From Oscillospiraceae bacterium (GTDB lineage Bacteria; Bacillota; Clostridia; Oscillospirales; Ruminococcaceae): a DNA stretch of 64,000 bases. Both the position numbers and the translations under genes were made by a program. The DNA is taken from the NCBI GenBank assembly GCA_018380115.1, contig JAGZUF010000001.1, positions 1 through 64,000 of the forward strand. The letters are read 5' to 3'. The notes beneath the pieces were generated by a model. It saw only the letters and a list, made by a program, of their open reading frames with translations. It was not told the origin of the DNA and did not search any database. This document shows positions 33,336 to 41,722 of this stretch, one piece after another (the stretch's first letter is position 1; each line of letters starts with the position of its first letter).

Positions 33336-34238
33336 ATGACAAGACACCCGTTTTCCCCCGCCCCCCATATGCAGCGTGGCCGGGCCCGCGCAGTGCAGCG
33401 CGCCCGCGCCCGCCAGCGCAGGCTGCTGCGCACGGCGCTGGCCTGCTTTGCCGCATGCCTTGTGCTGGCGGGCGCCGCCCGCATGCTGCCTGCCCTGCCT
33501 GCCGGCCCTCTGCCCACCAGCACTGTGCAAAGCCCGGCGGACCACACCTCTGAGACAGATACACTGAGCCGTCTGCGCGCCATGGCCGCGCAGGACAGCC
33601 GCATCGACACGATTTTGCAAAGCCCCAGCGACTACCCGCAGGCGCTGCTGGAGATGCTGGCGCGCGACATCAGTCTGCTTGAATTTGCACTGGGCTTTCC
33701 GGAAAAGCAGGGCAATGTGTATGCAGACAGCATCGGCAGCGCACAGAAGGGCCAGTTTCCCCTGTTGCTTCAGTGGGATGAGCGATGGGGCTACGGCCCA
33801 TATGGTGACAGCTTTCTGGCCATCAGCGGCTGCGCGCCCACGGCCCTTGCCATGGCAGCGGCAGGCCTTACGGGCGATGCGGGCGTCACCCCGTATACCA
33901 TAGCGCAATATGCGGAACAGAACGGCTATTATGTGCCGGGCCAGGGCACAAGCTGGGCGTTGATGACAGAGGGCTGCCGCCAATTCGGCGTGCAGGGAGA
34001 AGAACTTGCCCTGTCGGAGGGCGCTGTGATGGGCGCGCTGGAGAACGGCGAGCCCGTGATATGCAGCATGCGTCCGGGCGATTTCACCACAAAGGGGCAC
34101 TTTATCGTTCTGGTGGGCATGGAAGATGGAAAGATCCGCGTACATGACCCCAACAGTGCCCAGCGCAGCAGCCAGCTTTGGAGCTGGGCCACGCTGGAGC
34201 CTCAAATTAAGGGCCTGTGGGCCTTCCATGCGCTATAA
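33336..34238 (+). CDS. Membrane-anchored or secreted C39-like cysteine peptidase
   Basis: A 300-residue protein with a basic start, an Arg-rich stretch and a hydrophobic signal/anchor around residues 33-50 (TALACFAACLVLAGAARML), then a linker and a Peptidase_C39-like domain. The catalytic triad is readable: Cys in FLAISGCAPTALAMAAAG, His in TKGHFIVLVGMEDG and Asp in RVHDPNSAQRSSQL. The domain starts at LLLQWDERWGYGPYG. Such proteins act in cell-envelope peptide cleavage. The start is uncertain: the frame is open upstream to 33081, the ATG at 33336 has only a weak site (AGAGAA), and one at 33369 is also possible. Confidence 0.82.
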   Translation: MTRHPFSPAPHMQRGRARAVQRARARQRRLLRTALACFAACLVLAGAARMLPALPAGPLPTSTVQSPADHTSETDTLSRLRAMAAQDSRIDTILQSPSDYPQALLEMLARDISLLEFALGFPEKQGNVYADSIGSAQKGQFPLLLQWDERWGYGPYGDSFLAISGCAPTALAMAAAGLTGDAGVTPYTIAQYAEQNGYYVPGQGTSWALMTEGCRQFGVQGEELALSEGAVMGALENGEPVICSMRPGDFTTKGHFIVLVGMEDGKIRVHDPNSAQRSSQLWSWATLEPQIKGLWAFHAL

Positions 34239-34296
34239 GCACGCGGGCGATGCGCGCCTTCGGCCTTTTTTATGAGGGCAACCCCTCTGCCCGTCC

Positions 34297-34325
34297 TTGA
34301 CAAAGCGCCGCGGCCCCCTTATAAT
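34297..34325 (+). promoter_or_regulatory. Consensus promoter of the tetR gene
   Basis: TTGACA (34297-34302), 17 bases, TATAAT (34320-34325): a perfect sigma-A promoter, overlapped at its -10 by the operator that follows. Confidence 0.88.
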
Positions 34326-34344
34326 ACATACCAAAAGAATGTAT
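34324..34344. promoter_or_regulatory. TetR operator 1 (autoregulatory)
   Basis: ATACATAC-N5-GAATGTAT, 21 bp, overlapping the -10 of the tetR promoter. Same design as the better palindrome at 35132. Confidence 0.75.
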
Positions 34345-34362
34345 AAAAGGGAGGCGGCGCCT

Positions 34363-35019
34363 GTGGCGCGCAACAAATACCCAGAAGTGACGCAGGAAAA
34401 AATTTTGGACGCCGCAAAGCGCCTGTTTCTGACAAAGGGCTATGAAAACACCACCATTCAGGACATTGTGGCTGAACTGGGCGGGCTGACAAAGGGTGCC
34501 GTGTACCACCATTTCAAATCGAAAGAGGACATCATCGACGCCATCGGCACGCGCATGTTTCTGGCCAGCAACCCGTTCGACGCCGTGCGCGCCCGAAAGG
34601 ATTTGAACGGCCTTGAAAAAATGCGCCTTGCCATCCGCATGAACCTGGAGAGCACCGAGCGCATGGCGCTGAACCGGCAGGCAATGCCCGCGCTGAAAAA
34701 CCCGCGCGTGCTGGCGCAGATGATAGAAACGAACCGCACAGTGCTGACGCCGTTGTGGCGGGAGCTGATTGAAGAGGGCAACCGCGACGGCTCTGTGCAC
34801 ACACAGTATGCGCAGGAGCTGGCCGAGCTTCTGCCCTTGCTGAGCGATTTGTGGCTGGCCCCCACCATATTCCCCGCCAGTGCACAGCAGACGGCGCGCA
34901 AATTTGATTTTTTGGCGCAGATGCTGCAATGTATGGGTTTGCCGCTGTTTGACGACGGGCTGCTGGCCATGGCGCAGGGCTTTTTCGCGGCCTGGGTGCA
35001 GCCGCCCTGCGAGGCATAG
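34363..35019 (+). CDS. TetR-family transcriptional regulator
   Basis: A 218-residue repressor. The N-terminal TetR DNA-binding domain reads KILDAAKRLFLTKGYENTTI, then QDIVAELGGLTKGAVYHHFK with the recognition helix near residues 37-46. The remaining helical ligand domain is not typical of any family I can name. A GTG start is chosen because AAAGGGAGG precedes it and it gives the usual MARNKYPEVTQEKILDAA beginning. The gene is driven by a perfect consensus promoter covered by a 21-bp palindrome; the same palindrome lies before the next gene, a small membrane protein, which is therefore the likely second target. Confidence 0.92.
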   Translation: MARNKYPEVTQEKILDAAKRLFLTKGYENTTIQDIVAELGGLTKGAVYHHFKSKEDIIDAIGTRMFLASNPFDAVRARKDLNGLEKMRLAIRMNLESTERMALNRQAMPALKNPRVLAQMIETNRTVLTPLWRELIEEGNRDGSVHTQYAQELAELLPLLSDLWLAPTIFPASAQQTARKFDFLAQMLQCMGLPLFDDGLLAMAQGFFAAWVQPPCEA

Positions 35020-35131
35020 CGCGCTGTGCCCCTACGCCGCCGGGGCGCGGCGCTTCCCCTGCCGCTTTTATTTTGGTTCCCCGGCGGCGCTTTGCCTTCC
35101 CGGGTATTGGGAAGGGATATATTTTCTCAAA

Positions 35132-35152
35132 ATACATTCATTCCGAATGTAT
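35132..35152. promoter_or_regulatory. TetR operator 2, upstream of the small membrane protein
   Basis: Perfect arms ATACATTC-N5-GAATGTAT. Lies 26 bases before the start codon of the next gene, in an AT-rich patch with TATATT just upstream (35118-35123). Confidence 0.78.
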
Positions 35153-35178
35153 GTTTATTAAGACGGAGGTAATGAAGA

Positions 35179-35472
35179 ATGACAGAACATGAATTTGACC
35201 AAAAGGTAGAGGCCGCGGCGCAGCGGTTTGAACGGAGGGTGGAACATGCAGCCTCTAAGCTGGACAACGGCCTTACCGGCGCATGGAACTGCAGCCGCGT
35301 GTTCCGCACAGCGTCCCGCGCGGCCAGCTTTGCCGCAGGTGCCGGGCTTTTGCTGGCGGGCCGCCATCTGGCCGGGCAGGGGCGCGACGCAGCGGCCGCC
35401 TGCTGTTTTGCGCTGGGGGCGGCCGGGCTGTCGGCAGAGCTTGCCACTCTTGTTTTCCTTCGCAGAAAATAG
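35179..35472 (+). CDS. Small two-helix membrane protein under TetR control
   Basis: A 97-residue protein. The first 35 residues are charged and helical (MTEHEFDQKVEAAAQRFERR), then come two Ala/Gly/Leu-rich helices at about residues 48-64 and 72-92, ending LRRK, so both ends are predicted cytoplasmic. GACGGAGG precedes the start. It is not recognisable as a multidrug (SMR) transporter: it is too short and has only two helices. Its link to the tetR gene through an identical operator suggests an inducible envelope-related function, otherwise unknown. Confidence 0.78.
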   Translation: MTEHEFDQKVEAAAQRFERRVEHAASKLDNGLTGAWNCSRVFRTASRAASFAAGAGLLLAGRHLAGQGRDAAAACCFALGAAGLSAELATLVFLRRK

Positions 35473-35683
35473 CGGCCGGGCGGGTGGACACCCGCGCGCG
35501 GCTTCTGCCGATGGGCCTGCCCCGGCAGACGGCATGCGGCGGGCCGAAGATAGCCTGCCCAAAGCGGCGAACACCGCCCGGCAGCCAGCCGCACATTCAA
35601 AGGCGTGCCCCATATGCCGCATCCGCATGCGCCGCACCCGGCGAACTCAGTGTAAAGCATTTTACCTTGCTGTATTTAACGGC
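35473..35683. other. Spacer without recognisable gene
   Basis: GC-rich sequence between a plus-strand gene and its terminator. The open frames through it have no ribosome-binding site. Confidence 0.45.
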
Positions 35684-35720
35684 AAAAAAGAGGGTTTTCC
35701 CTGCGAAAAGCCCTCTTTTT
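35684..35720. terminator. Bidirectional terminator between convergent genes
   Basis: AAAAAAGAGGG/CCCTCTTTTT with an inner TTTTC/GAAAA pairing. It serves the small membrane protein on the plus strand and the alr operon on the minus strand. Confidence 0.85.
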
Positions 35721-35792
35721 CTGTATTATTCTTTCCATATTATACAAATGGTATTTTTCATCCGCCTGTATCAGGCACAGGGGCATATGGCT

Positions 35793-36335
35793 TTACACCA
35801 CCTCATATCCCATTCCGGCCAGCACCTCCAGCGCGCGGCGGTGGCCCTCCGGCGTTCCGGCGGCGCAAAGGCCGGCGCACACGCGCACCTGCGCGTTCAG
35901 AAAGGCCGTATGCAGCACAATGCAGTTGGAGACAACGCAGATATCAGTGACCACGCCGCACACCTCTATCATGTCCGGCTCGCCGCCGCACAGCGCCTTC
36001 ACAGCCGCGGGCAGCCCCTCGGCCCCGAAGGTGGGCTTATCCAGAAATGCCACGCCCTCCTGCGGCGCGGCCTGCTCATAGGCGTGCAGGGCGCCGTAAA
36101 GCTGCCAGCCCTGTGTGCCTCGCACGCAGTGCGGCACAGGCAGAAAACGGCCCTCCCGTGTGGAGAGGTAGTCCTCCCCGTGCGTATCGCGGGTGAACAG
36201 CACGCGGCCGCCCACGGCCAGCACGGCCTGCACCTTCTGCACGATGCCCTGCTCCAGCGCCTGCGCGGCCGGGTTCGCCAGAGCGCCCGTGACAAAATCG
36301 TTCTGATAATCCACTACCACTAAAACCTGCCTCAC
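35793..36335 (-). CDS. Isochorismatase-family cysteine hydrolase (nicotinamidase-related)
   Basis: A 180-residue hydrolase with the family triad: Asp in VVVDYQNDFVTG (about residue 9), Lys in AFLDKPTFGAEG and Cys in EVCGVVTDICVVSNC preceded by the cis-peptide Val-Val. The PHCVRGTQGW segment and the acidic TRDTHGEDY metal-site region are like nicotinamidases (PncA), which deamidate nicotinamide for NAD salvage; related enzymes act on other amides. The start is three bases after the alr stop, so both are one operon; such alr pairings say little about the substrate. The TTTGT/GGGAAC part of the neighbourhood has no regulator. Confidence 0.85.
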   Translation of the reverse strand: MRQVLVVVDYQNDFVTGALANPAAQALEQGIVQKVQAVLAVGGRVLFTRDTHGEDYLSTREGRFLPVPHCVRGTQGWQLYGALHAYEQAAPQEGVAFLDKPTFGAEGLPAAVKALCGGEPDMIEVCGVVTDICVVSNCIVLHTAFLNAQVRVCAGLCAAGTPEGHRRALEVLAGMGYEVV

Positions 36336-36338
36336 CGT

Positions 36339-37511
36339 TCATTCCCCCTCCAGATAATCTGTGGCAGAGACGGCCTCGCCGCCCTGCATATAAACGCGCG
36401 GCACACGGCGCGCCACGCTGCACACCAGCTCATAGCTGATGGTGCCTATTTTCTGCGCCGCGTCAAAAAAGCTGTCGCCGCCCTTGCCCCCCAGCAGCAC
36501 CGCCTCGTCGCCCATGCGCACCTCAGGGATATCCGTCACGTCCACCACCATCTGGTCCATGCACACGCGGCCCAGCACGGGCGCGGGCCTGCCGTGGATG
36601 GACACGACGCCCTTATTGGAAAGCAGGCGCGGGTAGCCGTCCGCATAGCCCGCCGTCAGGGTGGCCGCGCGCATGGGCCGCCCCGCGCGGAAGGTGCGGC
36701 CATAGCTGACGGCGTCGCCTGGCTTCAGCTCTTTCACCAGCGCCACACGCGCCTTCAGCTTCATGGCGCCGCACAGGCCCGGCAGCTGTGTTTGCGCCGA
36801 GGGCTGCTGGCCGTACAGAATGATGCCCGCACGCACCATGTCGTGGTGGTATTCCCGGTGCAAAAAGGTGCCCGCGGAATTGCAGCAGTGCACACAGGAA
36901 AAGCGGCACCCCAGCGCAGCCAGGCGCTGTACCGCCTGCGAAAAGCATTCATGCTGTGCAGCGGTGTAGGCCGCATCGTCTTTCTCTGCACTATCCGCCA
37001 CAGCAAAGTGCGTAAAAATGCCCGTGGGCACAAGGTTCGGCAGATGGCAGGCCTGTTCCATTTCGGCCACGGCCCGTTCCATATCGTCCCGCGCGGCAAA
37101 GCCCACACGGCCCATGCCGGTGTCCACCTTGAGATGTACGTTCAGCGTGACACCCGCATGCAGGGCCGCATAGCTCAGGGCCTTGGCATGCTCCAGCGAG
37201 ACGGCGGCCTGCGTGATGGTGTTCACGGCCAGGGCGGCGGCACAGGCGGGGTCCGTCCAGCCGAGGATGAGGATGGGGCGCGAAATCTGTGCGCGCCGCA
37301 GGCGAAGCGCCTCGGCAAAATCTGCCACGGCAAACGCCGCCGCGCCCCCGGCCTCCAGCAGCTGCGCCACAGCCGTGTCGCCATGGCCATAGGCATTGGC
37401 CTTCACCACGGCCATCACGGGCGTGCTGCCCGCCGCGGCCTGCACCAGCCGGAAATTTTCACGCAGCGCGTCCAGGCTCACCTCTGCCCAGCAGTGCTTT
37501 TCCAGCAGCAT
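36339..37511 (-). CDS. alr: Alanine racemase
   Basis: A 390-residue PLP enzyme that makes D-alanine for peptidoglycan. The PLP lysine lies in PVMAVVKANAYGHGDTAVAQ near residue 36; the phosphate/second-base region shows VRAGIILYGQQPS, and the C-terminal beta domain contains VSYGRTFRAG, TLTAGYADGYPRLLSN and GRVCMDQMVVDVTD (the catalytic Tyr region). The frame is open 63 codons upstream, but the ATG at 37511 has GGAGGGG and the family N-terminus (MLLEKHCWAEVSLDALREN). An extended -10 (TGCTATAAT, minus strand, 37599-37604) is upstream. Confidence 0.95.
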   Translation of the reverse strand: MLLEKHCWAEVSLDALRENFRLVQAAAGSTPVMAVVKANAYGHGDTAVAQLLEAGGAAAFAVADFAEALRLRRAQISRPILILGWTDPACAAALAVNTITQAAVSLEHAKALSYAALHAGVTLNVHLKVDTGMGRVGFAARDDMERAVAEMEQACHLPNLVPTGIFTHFAVADSAEKDDAAYTAAQHECFSQAVQRLAALGCRFSCVHCCNSAGTFLHREYHHDMVRAGIILYGQQPSAQTQLPGLCGAMKLKARVALVKELKPGDAVSYGRTFRAGRPMRAATLTAGYADGYPRLLSNKGVVSIHGRPAPVLGRVCMDQMVVDVTDIPEVRMGDEAVLLGGKGGDSFFDAAQKIGTISYELVCSVARRVPRVYMQGGEAVSATDYLEGE

Positions 37512-37740
37512 ACGTTTCCCCTCCAGGTTCTTCACAGCGCCAAAGCGCCGCCGTTTTGAAAAAACACCCGCAGCGGTTGTGCGCCGCAGGCTGGTTTTAT
37601 TATAGCATACTTCGCGCGGGCGGATGCAAAAAAGCTTATGAAAAAGCAAAAATAGAAAATGAGCCACAAAGAGATATAAAGAGAAAACAAGAGATTTCAA
37701 AAGATTAATGCGTGCTAAATAAAAAAATCAAAAAAAGCGC
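37512..37740. other. Divergent region between alr and rplM
   Basis: AT-rich from about 37620 to 37740. Holds the extended -10 of alr on the minus strand near 37600 and leads into the rplM promoter. No gene seen. Confidence 0.5.
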
Positions 37741-37769
37741 TTGACGGGCGGCGCAGTTTTGTTTATACT
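37741..37769 (+). promoter_or_regulatory. Promoter and short leader of rplM-rpsI
   Basis: TTGACG (37741-37746), 17 bases, TATACT (37764-37769). The 70-base leader that follows contains GCCCG-N6-CGGGC at 37779-37794; this is the place where Firmicutes carry an L13 autoregulatory hairpin, a possible but untested identity. Confidence 0.75.
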
Positions 37770-37840
37770 GATATACGCGCCCGGCAGAACGGGCCCTGTT
37801 TTGTTTTTCATTTTCAAAGGAAAGTTTAGGAGGATACACC

Positions 37841-38269
37841 ATGAGCACAACGCTTGCGAAAGCCGGCAAAGTTGAGCGCAAGTGGTATGTGATCGACGCC
37901 GCGGGCAAGCCCCTCGGCCGCGTCGCCGCCACGGCCGCCGTCTTGCTGCGCGGCAAAAACAAGGTCACCTTCACCCCGAATGTCGATTGCGGCGACCATG
38001 TCGTGATTATCAACACGGATAAAGCCGTGCTGACGGGCTCGAAGCTGGAGAAAAAGTATTATTACCATCACAGCGGCTGGATCGGCGGCATGAAGGCCAT
38101 TCAGTACCGCACGCTGATGGCCGAGCGTTCGGATTTCGCCATGAAGGAAGCCGTGCGCGGCATGCTGCCGGGCAACACGCTGGGCGCCGCCGCCCTGAAG
38201 CGCCTGCGCGTTTACAAGGGTGCCGAGCACAGCAACGCGGCCCAGAAGCCCGAAGCTTATACACTGTAA
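37841..38269 (+). CDS. rplM: 50S ribosomal protein L13
   Basis: A 142-residue ribosomal protein. KWYVIDAAGKPLGRVAATAA at the start, then KVTFTPNVDCGDHVVIINTD and MLPGNTLGAAALKRLRVYKG are the conserved L13 blocks. TTAGGAGG precedes the ATG. First gene of the universal rplM-rpsI pair, 14 bases before rpsI. Confidence 0.98.
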   Translation: MSTTLAKAGKVERKWYVIDAAGKPLGRVAATAAVLLRGKNKVTFTPNVDCGDHVVIINTDKAVLTGSKLEKKYYYHHSGWIGGMKAIQYRTLMAERSDFAMKEAVRGMLPGNTLGAAALKRLRVYKGAEHSNAAQKPEAYTL

Positions 38270-38284
38270 CAGGAGGCAATAAGA

Positions 38285-38683
38285 ATGTACGAGACGAAAC
38301 CTTATTTCTACGGCACCGGCCGCAGAAAGAACTCTGTTGCCCGTGTTCGTGTATACAGCGGCACCGGCAAGATTATCATCAACGACCGCGATATTGATGA
38401 TTACTTCGGCCTTGAAACGCTGAAGCTCATTGTGCGTCAGCCCCTTGCCGTGGCAGGCGTGGAAGGCAAGTTCGACATCGTTGTGCGCGTGTCCGGCGGC
38501 GGTGTGTCCGGCCAGGCCGGCGCTATCCGCCACGGCCTCTCCCGCGCGCTGCTGGTGTACGACGAGAACCTGCGCCCCGAGCTGAAAAAGGCCGGCTTCC
38601 TCACGCGCGACCCGCGCATGAAGGAGCGCAAGAAATACGGCCTCAAGGCTGCCCGCCGTGCGCCCCAGTTCAGCAAGCGCTAA
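38285..38683 (+). CDS. rpsI: 30S ribosomal protein S9
   Basis: A 132-residue ribosomal protein with YGTGRRKNSVARVRVYSGTG at the N-terminus, GGGVSGQAGAIRHGLSRAL in the middle and the basic C-terminal tail KYGLKAARRAPQFSKR that reaches the P-site tRNA. CAGGAGG precedes the start. Closed by a terminator 30 bases downstream. Confidence 0.98.
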   Translation: MYETKPYFYGTGRRKNSVARVRVYSGTGKIIINDRDIDDYFGLETLKLIVRQPLAVAGVEGKFDIVVRVSGGGVSGQAGAIRHGLSRALLVYDENLRPELKKAGFLTRDPRMKERKKYGLKAARRAPQFSKR

Positions 38684-38713
38684 ACGGCAGTTTACGCTCA
38701 GTCGAGAATACTC

Positions 38714-38749
38714 AAAAAGCCCCGGAGCATATGGCTTCGGGGCTTTTTT
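38714..38749 (+). terminator. Terminator of rplM-rpsI
   Basis: AAAAAGCCCCG stem with AGC/GGCT inner pairs, closed by CGGGGCTTTTTT. Confidence 0.93.
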
Positions 38750-38937
38750 CTGCGTCGGGCAGCGGGCGTGTGCGTGTGCGCTGGGGCTGCGCACACAGGG
38801 CGGCCCCATAACGGTGCATATGCCCGGCGGCACGTTGTGGGTGCGTGCCGAGCCCACCTCTGCCATGCCGGCCCAAGGGACGGCACAGACAGGCGCGCCG
38901 CATCCTGCTTCTGCGCCAAATGGGGTGAGGGTGCTCG

Positions 38938-39345
38938 CCCGAACGGGCAGGCCCCTTGCCATTTCTTAGGGGACGGTGCAAAGGGCCGGAGGGCAAAGCA
39001 CCCGCCTGAACAGGCAGGCCCCTTGCTATTTCTTAGGGGACGGTACAAAGGGCCGGAGCGCAAAGCACCCGCCTGAACAGGCAGGCACCCTTACTATTTC
39101 TTAGGGGATGGCGCAAAGAGTTGGAGGACAAAGCCCCCGCCTGAACAGGCAGGCCCCTTGCTATTTCTTAGGGGACGGCGCAAAGGGCCGGAGCGCAAAG
39201 TGCCCGCCTGAACAGGCAGGCACCCTTACTATTTAGGGGATGGCGCAAAGAGTTGGAGGACAAAGCCCCCGCCCGAACAGGCAGGCACCCTTACTATTTC
39301 TTAGGGGACGGCGCAAAGGGCCGGAGGGCAAAGCGCCCGCCTGTC
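38938..39345. repeat. 67-bp tandem array, six units
   Basis: Units of 64-68 bases begin at 38938, 39001, 39068, 39136, 39203 and 39268 with CCCGCCTGAACAGGCAGG, in which GCCTG-AA-CAGGC forms a small hairpin, followed by CTATTTCTTAGGGGACGG and GCAAAGGGCCGGAG. Two unit types (GGGCCGGAG and GAGTTGGAG) alternate. It lies between the rpsI terminator and the CPBP gene and has no coding sign. Confidence 0.92.
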
Positions 39346-39418
39346 TCCTTCCCTTCCGGCATGTTTATCCGGCCTTTTAACGGCCTGTTCCGCGCAAGGC
39401 CGGGAGGCGGCCAGCCCG

Positions 39419-40288
39419 TCAGCGCCTTTTCCTGCGGCGCATCAGGCCCAAGGCCAGCGCGGCAAACAGCAGATAAGCCGCCAGCGCGGGCACAGACGCC
39501 TCCACGCCGAAATCGCCGCCTGTCAGCAGGAACGAGCGCGTATCCAGCACATAGCTGAACAGGGCACCGTCCTGCGGCTGCGTGCCAATGTATAGCACAC
39601 CGCCCACCATCACAATATTCCATATGCCGTGCATCCATGCGCCGGGCCAGATGCTGCCGCTTTCATACGCCGTCAGCGAAAACAGCACCCCCACCATGGT
39701 ACCCGCGGCCAGAAGCTGAAGCATGCTGCCAAGGCTGAGCTGCGCGCCAATGATATGAACGGCGCCGAACAACACCGAGGGCAGAAGCACCGCCACAGGG
39801 CGGCCCCAGCGGTATTCCAGCGCATGCATGACGGCGCCGCGGAACACGGCTTCCTCCACAATGCCTGTGCCGAAGCCGAAAAATGCCACGGCGGCACACC
39901 AGACGGCGGCCTGCTGCTCCGCCGCCCCCTGCACCCAGCGGCCGGGCAGGCAGAAGAATACGGCGCACACCAGTGCGGGCATCAGGAGTGCCACCGCAGC
40001 CCACACGGGGCGCGCAAAGGGCCTGCCCAGCCCGCAGGCCGCCAAAGAAAGGCCCAGCCCCTTTGTGCACAGCAGGGCCACGCCGCCAAAGCCCAGCGCC
40101 GCATACAGCACACCCGACAGCACATTGCCCGCAGCCGGGGGCAGCCCGGCGCTTACAAGAAGCTCGCCCGCCCCCAGCGCCAGAAGCTGCGCCGCCACTA
40201 AAACCACAAGCGCCCCCAGCGAGGCCAGCGCCCTGCCTGTGGAAAGGCGCTGGGCCTGCCCGGCGCATACAGTATTCTGACTCTGCAT
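39419..40288 (-). CDS. CPBP-family intramembrane metalloprotease
   Basis: A 289-residue membrane protein with about eight helices. The three CPBP (Abi) motifs are present: EEAVFRG, then FGAVHIIG and WMHGIWNI, whose Glu, His and Asn/His residues form the presumed metal site in the membrane. Family members process prenylated proteins or act in bacteriocin immunity. The reading frame is open 209 codons farther upstream through the IS30 remnant; the ATG at 40288 with GGAAGGGG gives the natural start. A CATGTGCCGC/GCGGCACATG hairpin (40307-40334) sits right upstream of its ribosome-binding site. Confidence 0.88.
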   Translation of the reverse strand: MQSQNTVCAGQAQRLSTGRALASLGALVVLVAAQLLALGAGELLVSAGLPPAAGNVLSGVLYAALGFGGVALLCTKGLGLSLAACGLGRPFARPVWAAVALLMPALVCAVFFCLPGRWVQGAAEQQAAVWCAAVAFFGFGTGIVEEAVFRGAVMHALEYRWGRPVAVLLPSVLFGAVHIIGAQLSLGSMLQLLAAGTMVGVLFSLTAYESGSIWPGAWMHGIWNIVMVGGVLYIGTQPQDGALFSYVLDTRSFLLTGGDFGVEASVPALAAYLLFAALALGLMRRRKRR

Positions 40289-40557
40289 CGTTCTTTTCCC
40301 CTTCCGCATGTGCCGCGGCATGCTGCGGCACATGGATGTTTTCCTTACATAGAACGAAGCATGCAAGTGCCGTTCTTCAAAGATAGGCCGTGGGAAAGCT
40401 GGGGCCCTGTGCCTTCTATCGGTGCATCCTTTACACGGCCCGCCGCGCGTCTCTGCGCCTGCCGGGGCCTTCCGCCGCAGGCGCATGGATATGGCGGGCA
40501 CAGGAGAGCAAAGAGAAATAAAAAATGGCCCTTGGAAAACCGGAACCCGCATTTTGA

Positions 40558-41642
40558 GTGAATTGTCAAACCAAGTGCAACAGGAATTGAGCTGGAGATC
40601 CCATAACTCCTGAGCAGAATGGAAATTCAAAACCTTGCGAGGCCTGGCGTTCAACAACGCCAGGTTTCGTTTTAATGTGGCGGGGGCGCCACGGGAAAGG
40701 GTTCTGCCCTTGGGATAAAACTCCCGAAACAGACCGTTCAGATTTTCAATTGCGCCTTTCTGCCAGACGCAATACGGGCCGGCAAAATAGACTTCACAAT
40801 GGAGCTGTTCTTCAATCTGAAGCCAGTTGGCGAACTCCGTACCCCGGTCACAAGTAATGATTTTGACCAGTTGAAAAGGAAAGACGGACAACACAGCAGC
40901 AATAGCATTTTCCATTGTCCCGGCTTTTCGGTCCGGTATCTTAACAGCGATGTAAAACCGTGTTTTGCGTTCCGCCAGAGCGGCAAAGCAGGCTTTGTTT
41001 TGCCCCGGCCGCTCACTACCGTATCAGCGTCCCAATGCCCGGCTCCCTGACGGCTGTATACCGGCTTGTCTCTTTTTCGGGTCGGCTTCCCTTTGCTGTA
41101 TTTCCCCCGCGCTTCTTTCACTCCATGGCTCTTCCCTTTGCGCCGCAGCACTTTCAGGTTGCTATTTACCAAATATTTTTCATAGATCCAACGATAGAGC
41201 GTCCGCCAGCTGGGCCTCTTCAATTCGCAATGGCTGCAGGCGGTCTGCTCCGGCGGCCAGGCCTCTTTTAATTTGCCATTTATGTAGTCAGTCACTTCCT
41301 GTGAATGGAACATCCCCCGGTGACGGCAGGAGCGGCGCAGCAAGTATTTCTTCTGCGCTGTGTGCAATAGGCCGGGATGTCGTACATGTAGGTGCAGTTC
41401 CTGCGTACCTCCCGCTACACTGTGCTCACATTCCTGCCAATCAGCCGGGCAATCTTATGGCAGCTCAGGCCATCCACGTAATATTTCCTTATACAACTGC
41501 GCTCTTCTATGCTAAGATGATGGCAGTTCATACACTCTCCCTCCTGGCAGCTTGGCTGTATGCTTACTCCATTCTGCCACCGGGGGGCTGTATGAACTTC
41601 TTTTCGTTTCCCTTATGTGTTGCTCTTGATAGTATAATTCAC
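40558..41642 (-). mobile_element. Degenerate IS30-family insertion sequence
   Basis: About 1,085 bp, bounded by imperfect terminal inverted repeats: GTGAATTGTCAAACCAAGTG (plus strand, from 40558) and GTGAATTATACTATCAAGAG (minus strand, from 41642), both continuing to CAAC. Length and transposase type fit IS30. No target duplication longer than two or three bases could be seen. Confidence 0.8.
40565..41531 (-). pseudogene. IS30-family transposase, broken
   Basis: The N-terminus MNCHHLSIEERSCIRKYYVD and the helix-turn-helix (LSCHKIARLIGRNVSTV) meet an in-frame TAG after 38 codons (the usual residue there is Ser). The frame then changes before HTAQKKYLLRRS, continues to GHWDADTVVSGRGKTKPALP (first catalytic Asp), and changes again near 40920 to ENAIAAVLSVFPFQLVKIIT-CDRGTEF (second Asp) and QKGAIENLNGLFREFYPKG (catalytic Glu). 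One stop and at least two frameshifts make it non-functional, although the three catalytic residues survive in the DNA. Confidence 0.88.
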
Positions 41643-41649
41643 CCTATAC

Positions 41650-41680
41650 AAAAAACAGGGCCCGGTTTCCCGGGCCCTGT
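41650..41680 (-). terminator. Terminator of the arc operon
   Basis: ACAGGGCCCGG/CCGGGCCCTGT stem; on the minus strand it is followed by TTTTTTG. Located 42 bases after the yfcC stop. Confidence 0.88.
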
Positions 41681-41722
41681 TCAGCTGCCGGCCCGGAGGT
41701 CCGGGCCTGTCTGAGAGGGAGC

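Noticed and set aside
38938..39345. Possible CRISPR array (also considered at 24940 and 23401)
   Set aside because: Units are contiguous near-identical repeats without unique spacers, and no cas genes are near.
39419..40915. 498-residue fusion of transposase and CPBP protease
   Set aside because: The protease has its own ATG with ribosome-binding site at 40288; the upstream part is the C-terminal piece of a broken IS30 transposase.
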